64,000 bases of DNA from UBA1429 sp964482225 (GTDB lineage Bacteria; Chloroflexota; Anaerolineae; UBA1429). The stretch lies in NCBI GenBank assembly GCA_964482225.1, contig CAYZWT010000017.1, positions 16,751 through 80,750 of the forward strand, written 5' to 3'. Below, piece by piece: positions 41,329-49,332 of the stretch. The notes under the pieces are model-generated. The model saw nothing but the letters and a program-made list of their open reading frames with translations, was not told the DNA's origin and ran no database searches. Numbering within the stretch: the stretch's first letter is position 1; each line of letters opens with the position of its first letter. A program made the translations under genes and the position numbers.

Positions 41329-41781
41329 CTAGGCGACCCACTGCTGCAGTTCGATGACGTTGCCTTCCGGATCGGTGGCATAGGCGAACACGATGCCGCC
41401 CAACCCTGGGATGATCGTCGAGACAAGCTCGCCGGCCAGCCCTCCGCCCGCGTTGACGACCTCGCGCAGGGCCTCTTCCACATCGTCCACGCCAAAGGCA
41501 ATGTGCCCGAACCCAGGACGATTGGCTGCAAAGAGCTCGCGCGGAACCTGCCGGTCATACTGGAATATCTCAAGAGTAGGGCCCGCGGGCCCATGCCCCG
41601 GCAAGCGCAGGTGAATCCCCTGGATATGAGCGTCCTCGACGCCCGTCGCCCGATCCAGCCAGGGGCCCCGCAGATCGCGGGTTGGATAGACCGGTGTACA
41701 GCCCAAAATCTCGCAGTAAAAAGCGGCCAGCTTGCGCCAATCTCGGGCGACCAGATTGGTGTGAACGAAACGAGCCTGCAT
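41329..41781 (-). CDS. VOC-family (glyoxalase-like) protein
   Basis: Length is 150 aa from ATG 41781. Two beta-alpha-beta-beta-beta modules: FVHTNLVARDWRKLAAFYCEILGC with a first metal His, and PGFGHIAFGVDDVEEALREVVNAGG with the second, ending in TDPEGNVIELQQW (metal Glu). Such proteins are small dioxygenases, isomerases or lyases. Substrate unknown. Confidence 0.85.
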   Translation of the reverse strand: MQARFVHTNLVARDWRKLAAFYCEILGCTPVYPTRDLRGPWLDRATGVEDAHIQGIHLRLPGHGPAGPTLEIFQYDRQVPRELFAANRPGFGHIAFGVDDVEEALREVVNAGGGLAGELVSTIIPGLGGIVFAYATDPEGNVIELQQWVA

Positions 41782-41978
41782 GTCTCCCCCCATACGAGCC
41801 AGGTCAGCGGCGCAGTATCGCGCAGGTCTCGTCCTCAGGGGGGATTTGAGGCGAGACGCAGCGTCCCGTGTTGGTGCGCCCGCGCGCACCCGAGGCGCAT
41901 TTCAGATGATTGGTTGCATTCGCTTTGCGGTGATGCGCTCCTCCGTCTGTTGGGCGTTGTTGGCCGCCCAACGCTTCA

Positions 41979-42869
41979 TCAGTGACCCATGCGCGGCGCG
42001 ATCAGGCGCACGGCGCCGGGCGCCACCTGCACGGTCACCGGCGTTACGCCGATCAGGTCGCCATCCACCTGCACCTGCGCAGGCGCGTCGGTCTCGATGG
42101 CCACCTGCGAGAATACCTCAAATGTGCGCACATTGCGACGCTGGCGCGGGCGCCGGAGCAGCAGGTCCAGCAGGATGCCCCAATAATCGGCCAGATGGCG
42201 CGTGCGAAAGGTGATCACCTCGATGCGCCCATCGTCCATATGAATCTCACTGCTGAGCGACAGTTCAGGCGCGCCCAGCGACGGGCAGTTGGTCACCAAG
42301 ACTTCAGATGCCCGCAGCTCGTATGGCTTGCCATCCACCTGCAAACGCACCGTTTGCACGCCCACCGCCGCCAGGTTCTTGAGGCCCGACCAGATATAGG
42401 CCAGGCGGCCGAGCTTGCGCTTGGTCTCCGGATCTGCATCGCGCAACACACCCACGCTCAGCCCCAGGCTGACGTTCAGAAAGGCATACATCTCGCCAAG
42501 CTGCATGGCATCCAGGCGCATGATAGAGGCGCCCCCGACGACGAGGGCCAGCGCATCATCCAGTCGCTCGGGGATGCCCGCGTCGTGGGCCAACAGATTC
42601 GATGTGCCCGCCGGGACAATCGCCAGGCGCGCCAGCGAGCCGACCAGCCCGGCCGCCACCGCCCCCACGGTGCCATCGCCGCCTATAGCGACAAAAGTGT
42701 CAAACCCCTGCGCCAGGCGCTCTCTGACCAGCGCAGGCAGGTCTTCTTCGCCCGTCGTCTCATAGACCTCATAGCTCCCGGGCGCCAGGTATCTGCTCAA
42801 CGCCGGGTATACTCGCTCGGGCCGCGCGTTGCCCGCCACAGGGTTCAAGACGACGAATATGTCGGCCAC
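41979..42869 (-). CDS. Diacylglycerol kinase-like lipid kinase
   Basis: Length is 296 aa from GTG 42869 with GGGGAGG seven bases before it. DAGK/YegS family: VVLNPVAGNARPERV, IGGDGTVGAVAAGL, IVPAGTSNLLAHDAGIP, and the C-terminal beta domain ending in VQVDGDLIG. It phosphorylates a lipid or long-chain substrate at the inner membrane face. The second GTSN motif has Ser-Asn-Leu as usual for the family. Confidence 0.88.
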   Translation of the reverse strand: MADIFVVLNPVAGNARPERVYPALSRYLAPGSYEVYETTGEEDLPALVRERLAQGFDTFVAIGGDGTVGAVAAGLVGSLARLAIVPAGTSNLLAHDAGIPERLDDALALVVGGASIMRLDAMQLGEMYAFLNVSLGLSVGVLRDADPETKRKLGRLAYIWSGLKNLAAVGVQTVRLQVDGKPYELRASEVLVTNCPSLGAPELSLSSEIHMDDGRIEVITFRTRHLADYWGILLDLLLRRPRQRRNVRTFEVFSQVAIETDAPAQVQVDGDLIGVTPVTVQVAPGAVRLIAPRMGH

Positions 42870-43087
42870 TGGCAAGCCTCCCCGAGCACACGGCCTACCG
42901 TCCAGCACAATTATGCCGTGAACCCCATAGGGCGCCGTCTCGGCGCGCCGCCCGTTTCTGGCGCCCATTATAGCGCAGATGGCGCCGCGCGCACAGTGGC
43001 TTGCCGTTCTGATTCGCATCTTTCCCGATGCCGCCAAAGCGAGTATCATGGGCGCCATGCACCGGTAGATCAGAAAGGAGCGTCTCC

Positions 43088-43570
43088 ATGCGCATCGAAG
43101 CCAAGCTGCAAGAACTCGGTCTCTCCCTGCCCGAGCCGCTCAGGCTGCCCGCCGGCCTGCGCCTGCCCTTTGCGTGGGTGCGGGTGCGCGGCAACCGAGC
43201 CTATGTCTCGGGGCACGGCCCGCTGTTGCCCGATGGCGCCCCCGCCGGGCCTTTTGGCAGAGTCGGCGCCGACGTGACGCCCGAGCAAGCCTACCTGTCG
43301 GCGCGCCTGACGGCCCTCTCCATGCTGAGCAGCCTCAAGCGCGAGCTGGGCGACCTGGATCGCGTTACGGCATGGCTGCGCGTGTTCGGCATGGTCTATT
43401 CGGCGCCCGGCTTTACGAACCAGCCCAATGTCATCAATGGCTTTAGCGACCTGATCGTCGAGCTCTATGGCCCGGAGGCCGGTCAACACGCCCGCTCGGC
43501 CGTCGGCATGGCCGAGTTGCCCTTGGGGCTGCCCGTCGAGATTGAGGCCGAAGTCGAGATCGCGCCCTGA
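43088..43570 (+). CDS. RidA/YjgF-family protein
   Basis: Length is 160 aa from ATG 43088 after AAAGGAG. RidA-like core with VRVRGNRAYVSGHGPLL, a long central insertion, LGDLDRVTAWLRVFGMV and a C-terminal IEAEVEI strand. This is the longer RidA subgroup of about 155 aa, not the classic 130-aa imine deaminase, so hydrolysis of 2-aminoacrylate is not assured. Between a lipid kinase (divergent) and an epimerase (convergent). Confidence 0.85.
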   Translation: MRIEAKLQELGLSLPEPLRLPAGLRLPFAWVRVRGNRAYVSGHGPLLPDGAPAGPFGRVGADVTPEQAYLSARLTALSMLSSLKRELGDLDRVTAWLRVFGMVYSAPGFTNQPNVINGFSDLIVELYGPEAGQHARSAVGMAELPLGLPVEIEAEVEIAP

Positions 43571-43580
43571 GGCGAGGGCA

Positions 43581-44609
43581 TCACGCGAGATCGGCCAGAT
43601 CGCGAAAAAGCTCCGCGCCGAGGCGCTCCCAGGCCGCCAACAGACGGTCGTAGAAAGGATACGCCTCGGCTTGTTCGATCTGATCCTGGGCAGACAGCCA
43701 GTTGGCCAGGCGACGGAAACCCTCCGACACTGGGATCGTGTAGCGGAAGCCCAGATCGCGTCGGGCCGCCGACGTATCAAAGATATTGTTGTGGGAAAAG
43801 TTCTCGACGCACCACATGGCCTGTTCGGGTAGCGCCTTGGCCAGCAGCTCCGACGGGATGTGCACTAGCGGGGGACAGGCTACGCCCAGCGCCTCTGCCC
43901 ACGTCTGATAGTAGCGATCCCAGGTCAGCCATTCGTCGGCTGCCACGTGATACGCATGGCCGACGCAAACGCCCGGCTGAGCAACAGCCCCCACAAAGGC
44001 TGCCGCCACATCGTCGCGATGGCAAGAGGTCCAGAAGGAACGCCCGTCGCCATGCACGATCACAGGCATCCCCCTCCGGACGCGATCCAGGATAAAGGTC
44101 TCAAATCCAAAAGTGTGCAGCACCCGACCCCCTTCGCCATAGGTGTGCGCCGGGCGCATCACAGTAAGGGGCAGGTCGCCACGCTCGTGGGCGGCCCACA
44201 GCACGCGCTCACAGGCTGCCTTGTGATAGGCATAGGGGAAACTGGGCAAAGGCTCCCGCTCGCAGGATTCCACCACAGGATAACGAGGCGCAGGCTTGGT
44301 ATAGACGTCCACAGTGCTGCAAAAGACATAATGAGAGGTGCGTCCCGCAAAAGCGCGCACTGCGCTCTCGGCCTCCTCGGGCCGGTAGCAGATCATGTCA
44401 ATCACACAGTCCCAGTGCCCGGCCTGCGCCATCTGGGCCTCAAACGTCGCAAGATCGGTGCGATCGCCGTACAGCGTCGGAGGCTGTTCGCCCAACAGGA
44501 TAGGACGCTGCCCCCGGTTATACCAGACCACATCATCGCCTCGCGCCTGCAACTGGGCTGTGATGCCTGTGCTGATGAGGCCACTGCCGCCGACGATGAG
44601 AATACGCAT
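43581..44609 (-). CDS. NAD-dependent epimerase/dehydratase (extended SDR)
   Basis: Length is 342 aa. Rossmann motif ILIVGGSGLIS, CVIDMICYRPEE, a YHKAACE active-site pair (Y-x3-K) and RPAHTYGEGG. Extended SDRs of this type act on nucleotide sugars or are RNA-binding relatives (CSP41-like). Substrate unknown. 27 bases downstream of the asparaginase gene. Confidence 0.85.
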   Translation of the reverse strand: MRILIVGGSGLISTGITAQLQARGDDVVWYNRGQRPILLGEQPPTLYGDRTDLATFEAQMAQAGHWDCVIDMICYRPEEAESAVRAFAGRTSHYVFCSTVDVYTKPAPRYPVVESCEREPLPSFPYAYHKAACERVLWAAHERGDLPLTVMRPAHTYGEGGRVLHTFGFETFILDRVRRGMPVIVHGDGRSFWTSCHRDDVAAAFVGAVAQPGVCVGHAYHVAADEWLTWDRYYQTWAEALGVACPPLVHIPSELLAKALPEQAMWCVENFSHNNIFDTSAARRDLGFRYTIPVSEGFRRLANWLSAQDQIEQAEAYPFYDRLLAAWERLGAELFRDLADLA

Positions 44610-44636
44610 GCCAACCGCCTCCCCTATGTAGAGTGC

Positions 44637-45566
44637 CTATTGCGCCGAAACCCATTCCGCCCCGCATAGCGCGGGCGCCGCCATGCCATCTTGCCAGAGC
44701 CAGTAGCGAGGCTCAGGGTGATCACCCCAGGCTACGGCATAGTGCTCGCCACGCGCGCTAAGGGCATGGATCATGACAAAGGAGCGCAGGTCAGCCCGCA
44801 GGTGCTCCAGATCGGCAATGGCCTCATGGCAGGCGGCCTGCAACCCCAGGCCCATCTTGAGATAGAGCACCACGGCGCGGGCCGTCCCTGCCCGCATGGT
44901 CAGCTCGCCCTGGCCGATGCAGGCCGCCGCCCCATAGCGATCATCCACATAGCAACCGGCCCCCACGATGGGGGAATCGCCCAGCCTGCCGGGATACTTG
45001 AACGCCCAGCCGCTGGTGCTGACCCCCACAGCCATGCGCCCGCCATCCTCTTGGGCGAGCAAGACCGTCGTGCCGTGGGTGCGCTCGGGGTCGGCAGCGT
45101 CCCGGGTCAGGGGCGCCAGGGGCAGCTCCGGCCAGCGCGCCAGCTCGTCGGCGGACAGGCGCTCGCGGCGCCAGGCTTCCCAAGCGGCCTCAGCAACCGG
45201 CGTCAGGTTCTCTCCTGCTTCCAGCCCGCACTCGCCCGCCAGACGCTCCGCCCCCGCGCCCACCAGCAGCACATGCGGGGTGCGCTCCATCACCTGGCGC
45301 GCGAGGCTGATGGGGTGCAGATAGCCGCGCACTGCCCCCACGGCTCCGGCGCGGAGCGTGCGCCCCTCCATGATGCAGGCATCCAGCTCCACCTGCCCCA
45401 ATAGATTGGGCCAGCCGCCTGTGCCCACGCTGTGAATCTCGGGATCCGCCTCCACAGGCCAGATGCCCTGCTCAACGGCGTCCAGAGCGCCGCCCCCGCC
45501 CGCCAGTATGGCCCCGGCGCAGGCGATCCCTACACCGCCAACCTGATTGCAGATCACGATAGACAC
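44637..45566 (-). CDS. N4-glycosylasparaginase / isoaspartyl peptidase-like
   Basis: Length is 309 aa. Ntn-hydrolase of asparaginase type 2: early GGALDAVEQGIWPVE, DPEIHSVGTGGWPN, and the self-cleavage site at THGTT (Thr166 the likely nucleophile), then GWAFKYPGRLGDSPIVGAGCY and GTARAV. It would mature into two chains and release Asp from glycoasparagine or isoAsp peptides. The GRLGDSPIVGAG loop is the substrate-binding signature of glycosylasparaginase. Confidence 0.9.
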   Translation of the reverse strand: MSIVICNQVGGVGIACAGAILAGGGGALDAVEQGIWPVEADPEIHSVGTGGWPNLLGQVELDACIMEGRTLRAGAVGAVRGYLHPISLARQVMERTPHVLLVGAGAERLAGECGLEAGENLTPVAEAAWEAWRRERLSADELARWPELPLAPLTRDAADPERTHGTTVLLAQEDGGRMAVGVSTSGWAFKYPGRLGDSPIVGAGCYVDDRYGAAACIGQGELTMRAGTARAVVLYLKMGLGLQAACHEAIADLEHLRADLRSFVMIHALSARGEHYAVAWGDHPEPRYWLWQDGMAAPALCGAEWVSAQ

Positions 45567-45587
45567 ACGCGCCTCCGGATGCTGGCC

Positions 45588-46559
45588 CTAATCCTGCGGG
45601 TCAAACTCGCTGTCGCGAACGGCATCCGAGACCTCCCGTCTCTTGGCCCCATAGGTGGGCCGGATGCGCGAGCCGTAACGGTTGGCATACTCGCGGGTGA
45701 GCTGGGCGCCCAGAAAGACGATCTGGGCCGAATAGTACACCCAGATCAGGACGATCACCAGAATGCCCGCCACGCCGTACAACGTTGTGAACTGGGTGCG
45801 CCCCAGATAGAACGACAGGGCGATCTGCCCGATGGTAAAGAGCACAGCCGTAACCAGAGCCCCCACCCACACATCGCCCCATGCGATACGGGCATCGGGC
45901 ACGATTTTGTACATCAAGGCCATGAGGACTAGAAAAACAAGAAAAAACCCAAAGTGCTGGATAAAATTCATCAGCAAGAAGGAAAAGGGCAACAAGGAGG
46001 CCAACGCGTTTCCCAGGGCGGTGAGGGTGGTGTTGACGATGATCGCAGCAAAGAGCAGAACGCCGATCCCAAGCACCAGGCCAAAGGAGACCAAGCGGCT
46101 GAGGATGATGCGCAGGGCCCCGCGCCCGGGCACAGGGGAGACGCCCCACATGGCGTTGAGCGCAGCTTGTAGGTGGATGAAAAAGCCCGAGCCGCCCCAC
46201 ACCAGGGCGACCAAGCCTACCACCGTTCGCCAGGTGATGCGGCCTGCCAACTGGACGCTGTGCATGATGCTCTGGAACAGCTCGCCAGCCTGGGCGCCAA
46301 AAAGCGCCTCAACGTGGCCGCGCAGGGCCGCGTACTCGGGCCCGGCGCCATACAGCCGCCCAGCGACGAACACCACGATATAGAGCGTGGGCGCCATGGA
46401 GAGCAGCGCATAATACGCCAAGGCGGCGGCCAAGCGCCCGGCATCGCCCTTATGCCAGGCCCGAACACTCGCCGCCACCAGTTCGCCAAAGGCGCCAAGC
46501 CACCCCTTCAAGCCCATCTTCGAAGAGAGGCTAGGCGCACCATCTTTGTCCTGCGCCAC
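45588..46559 (-). CDS. yihY: YihY/BrkB-family membrane protein
   Basis: Length is 323 aa with six membrane helices. YihY signatures: AAALAYYALLSMAP, the LVWGGSGFFIHLQAALNAMWGV helix, ALMYKIVPDARIAWGDVWVGA and YGVAGILVIVLIWVYYSAQIVFLGAQLT-type ending. Inner-membrane protein of debated function, often misnamed ribonuclease BN. 21 bases upstream of the asparaginase gene. Confidence 0.92.
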   Translation of the reverse strand: MAQDKDGAPSLSSKMGLKGWLGAFGELVAASVRAWHKGDAGRLAAALAYYALLSMAPTLYIVVFVAGRLYGAGPEYAALRGHVEALFGAQAGELFQSIMHSVQLAGRITWRTVVGLVALVWGGSGFFIHLQAALNAMWGVSPVPGRGALRIILSRLVSFGLVLGIGVLLFAAIIVNTTLTALGNALASLLPFSFLLMNFIQHFGFFLVFLVLMALMYKIVPDARIAWGDVWVGALVTAVLFTIGQIALSFYLGRTQFTTLYGVAGILVIVLIWVYYSAQIVFLGAQLTREYANRYGSRIRPTYGAKRREVSDAVRDSEFDPQD

Positions 46560-46642
46560 GTCATCGCCGCCTTTTGTGCGAGCCTAGCGCTGTCGCATTC
46601 TGCTCGCGTGATGGCAAGGCCGATGGGCGCCGCTCCCGGCGC

Positions 46643-47563
46643 CTAGAACGGCCTCCGATCCAGGTCGAATTCGTCCATATAGGCGCGCACGATGGGCACG
46701 GCCTCGCGCGCCGCCGTTTCGGGATCGGGGTTCTCGTTCAGATCCACCGTCCACCAAGAGAGCGCCATCAGGTTCTGGCGCAGGTAATACAGCTCGGTCT
46801 CCAAGTCAATCTTGCCGTGGCCCAGGGCCACATGGCTGCTGCTGACGCCGTCTCCATAGAGCGTGCCGTCGCTATCCGAGATGTGCAGGTGAGAGATCTT
46901 GTCTTGCAGAGAGCGGCCCAGGCCAACGATGCCGTACTTTTCCGTCTGCACGATCCCCACCTGGCGCGCTCCCGCGACGGCCATCATGTAGGCGTGGCTC
47001 ATGTCAAAGATGAGGAACAGGTTGTCCGTGGGTACCGCTTCAACCAGCCGCAGCACCTCGGTGGGTTTGTTCACGATATAGCGCGGCTCAAATTCCCAGT
47101 GGATCGCTACGCCGATGGGTTTGCCCGCCTCAGCCGCCGTATACCAGTTCTCGGCAATCTGCTTGAAAATGCGCGCGTATTCCTCAGAGGTCAGCTCTTG
47201 CGGGGGATTGCCCGTATCCACACGCAGCACGTCGGTGCGCACGCCGGTGCAAAAGGCCATGCACTTGACGATCTCTGCCATGTAGGTATTGGTGTCGGTA
47301 GTGGCAGCCGGAACGTGCCGCAGATCGGGCGCATAGCCCGAGATGCGCAGCCCCCGGCTTTCCACCATGTCGCGCAGCGCCTGGCGCTTTTCGTCGGTAT
47401 CATAGTCATCATAGTGGGCGTGTGGGCGATGGCCGGAGAGCTCGACGCCATCATAGCCCGCTTCGGCGGCGAAATCGAGCACGCGCTCCAGGCTCCACGG
47501 TTCAGAGGCAAAGGGCCCCCGGATAAAGGCCCAACTGCCCAGGGAAACTTGAGGTTTCGGCAT
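46643..47563 (-). CDS. Sugar phosphate isomerase/epimerase-like TIM barrel
   Basis: Length is 306 aa from ATG 47563 after GGAGGAG. Barrel motifs: AGYDGVELSGHRPH, VLRVDTG, GVAIHWEFEPRYI (Glu), LIFDMSHAYMM (Asp, His), KISHLHISDSDG (His, Asp). The metal ligands of xylose-isomerase-like TIM barrels are present. Predicted ketose or inositol-derivative isomerase. Has its own promoter at 47656-47684 and no clear operon partner. Second of three such genes in the window. Confidence 0.87.
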   Translation of the reverse strand: MPKPQVSLGSWAFIRGPFASEPWSLERVLDFAAEAGYDGVELSGHRPHAHYDDYDTDEKRQALRDMVESRGLRISGYAPDLRHVPAATTDTNTYMAEIVKCMAFCTGVRTDVLRVDTGNPPQELTSEEYARIFKQIAENWYTAAEAGKPIGVAIHWEFEPRYIVNKPTEVLRLVEAVPTDNLFLIFDMSHAYMMAVAGARQVGIVQTEKYGIVGLGRSLQDKISHLHISDSDGTLYGDGVSSSHVALGHGKIDLETELYYLRQNLMALSWWTVDLNENPDPETAAREAVPIVRAYMDEFDLDRRPF

Positions 47564-47655
47564 AATCTCCTCCCAAACGGATTGGTTCGCAAGAACCCAG
47601 CGTACCCAGCCATGTGCCCCAAGTGCGATGTGGGCGCAGGGGCATCACCAGGTTG

Positions 47656-47684
47656 ATTATAGCGAGTAGGGCGCTCGACGCCAA
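47656..47684 (-). promoter_or_regulatory. Promoter of the 46643-47563 isomerase gene
   Basis: Minus strand: TTGGCG (47684-47679), 17-base spacer, perfect TATAAT (47661-47656). Confidence 0.65.
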
Positions 47685-47753
47685 CTGCGCGGACGCGCCC
47701 CGGGGCCCGCCAGAGCGCCGAGCGTTTTCGCAGGCCCCAGCAGAGAGCGGCGG

Positions 47754-48473
47754 TTAGCCCCGCCCGATGTACGACTGCTCCAGCGGCAGCACGATGGCCT
47801 GAAACATGTTGGCCTCGGGCGGCAGGGTTACCATGAACAGCGCGGTGCGCGCAATGACCTCTACATCGAACATGGGCTCGTTCACGCCCTGGCGCCGCTC
47901 CACCAGCGTGTTGCCCGGGTGCAAGGCGCTAACGGCGATGCCATAGTCGCGGCCTTCCAGGGCCGTGGCGTGGGTCAGGCCATCCACGCCAAACTTGGTG
48001 GCCGTATAGGGCGCCGAGTACAGGCGGCTGCGCTGGGCCGAGATGCTGCCGATATTGACGATGCGCCCCCCGCCGGCGGGCTTCATGATGCGGAACGCCT
48101 CCCGCGTACACAGGAACGGCCCCGTCAGGTTGGCATCCACCACGTTCTGCCACGCCTCTAGCGACAGATTCTCGACCGGGCCGCCATCAAAAGCGCCCGC
48201 CGCGTTGACGAGAATATCGAGCCGCCCATAGGCCTCCATTGCCCTGGCGAACAGGGCCGCCACCTGCGCCTCGTCGGCGACGTTGGTGGGCACGGCCAAC
48301 ACCTGCGCCCCAGCCTGGCGCATCTCCTCTGCCGCAGCCTCCAGGCGCGCCGCCGTGCGCCCGGCGATGACCACGGAGCAGCCCTCCTGGCCAAAGAGCT
48401 TGGCGATGCCCTTGCCGATGCCGCTGCCTCCGCCCGTCACGATCGCTACTTTGCCCGTCAACTGTCCCATCAT
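47754..48473 (-). CDS. SDR-family oxidoreductase
   Basis: Length is 239 aa. TGGGSGIGKG cofactor motif, NAAGAFDGG, Ser in GSISAQ, and catalytic YTATK, followed by ALHPGNTLVERR. Classical SDR length. Lacks the usual C-terminal DGG strand, ending in a region rich in hydrophobics (QAIVLPLEQSYIG). Substrate unknown. Ends 190 bases before the isomerase gene. Confidence 0.85.
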   Translation of the reverse strand: MMGQLTGKVAIVTGGGSGIGKGIAKLFGQEGCSVVIAGRTAARLEAAAEEMRQAGAQVLAVPTNVADEAQVAALFARAMEAYGRLDILVNAAGAFDGGPVENLSLEAWQNVVDANLTGPFLCTREAFRIMKPAGGGRIVNIGSISAQRSRLYSAPYTATKFGVDGLTHATALEGRDYGIAVSALHPGNTLVERRQGVNEPMFDVEVIARTALFMVTLPPEANMFQAIVLPLEQSYIGRG

Positions 48474-48578
48474 GTCCTCCTGCTAGATTACGGCTCATCG
48501 TGTGCGGCCACAGGCGCGTGACTGCGCAGGCCGCCCCCATTGCGCTGTGTTTCACGTGCGCGATATCCGGCCACGGCC

Positions 48579-49313
48579 TCACGGCGCGTCCGTTCCCGGG
48601 CGCCCTACGGGCATCAGATAGAGCGGGGCAAACGCCTCCGGTAGCCCCAGCGTTTGGCCAATGCTCTCGGGCTCGAATGCGCCCACGGCCACCGTGCCCA
48701 GCCCCAGCCCTGCGGCTTGCAGGTACACATTCTGAGCCGCATGGCCCACCTCGATATAGACGTACTGCTGCCCGCGCTGGCCATAGCGGCCCGTGGTGCG
48801 TTCGAACTCGGCGGCGAACACCAGCGTCGCCGCCCCTCGCTCCACGCAGGACTGGCCCAGGCTGGCTCTTGCCAGGGCAGAGCGCAGATCGCCCTCGGCC
48901 AGGGGCGTCAGCGCATGGGCGCGCGGGTCATAGTGATAGACGCCCGGGGCCAACCCCGCCACGTTGCCCGCCACCAGATACAGCTCCAGCGGGTAGAGCG
49001 CCCCCGCCGAGGGCGCCGTGCGATAGCCGCGCGGGTCATTGAGGCCCTGGGCCGCCCACAGGAGCTGCCCCACCTCCTCCAACGTCAAGGGCTCGTCGCC
49101 ATAGTCGCGGATGGAGCGGCGGGCCTCCAATGCGGCATGGAGCGGCAATCCCCCCTGGCGATCCGGCTGGGGCAGCGCGATGCCCGGCCCTGCGGCGGCG
49201 CGCCAGGGCGCCGAACGTCGGATGGGACCGAAACGTATCCACCCGCCAAAGGCCATGGCCAGCATGATTACAATACCTCCTGCAAGCAGTACGATCCTCT
49301 TGGCGCTCATCAT
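48579..49313 (-). CDS. Membrane-anchored SagB-type nitroreductase
   Basis: Length is 244 aa. An N-terminal hydrophobic helix (about 7-27) suggests a signal anchor. The rest matches SagB/ThcOx-type FMN oxidoreductases: RRSIRDYGDEPLTLEEVGQLLWAAQG, RTAPSAGALYPLELYLV, GVYHYDPRAHAL, and VEIGHAAQNVYL-like helix with GLGTVAVGAF. SagB enzymes oxidise azolines in peptide toxins, but no YcaO cyclodehydratase is nearby. An extracytoplasmic position would be unusual for an FMN enzyme. Lies 19 bases downstream of the GH42 gene. Confidence 0.85.
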   Translation of the reverse strand: MMSAKRIVLLAGGIVIMLAMAFGGWIRFGPIRRSAPWRAAAGPGIALPQPDRQGGLPLHAALEARRSIRDYGDEPLTLEEVGQLLWAAQGLNDPRGYRTAPSAGALYPLELYLVAGNVAGLAPGVYHYDPRAHALTPLAEGDLRSALARASLGQSCVERGAATLVFAAEFERTTGRYGQRGQQYVYIEVGHAAQNVYLQAAGLGLGTVAVGAFEPESIGQTLGLPEAFAPLYLMPVGRPGTDAP

Positions 49314-49332
49314 TGGCCTCGTCTTCCGGTTC

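Noticed and set aside
41782..41978. Small gene between the VOC protein and the lipid kinase
   Set aside because: Only short frames without start signals; nothing recognisable in this stretch.
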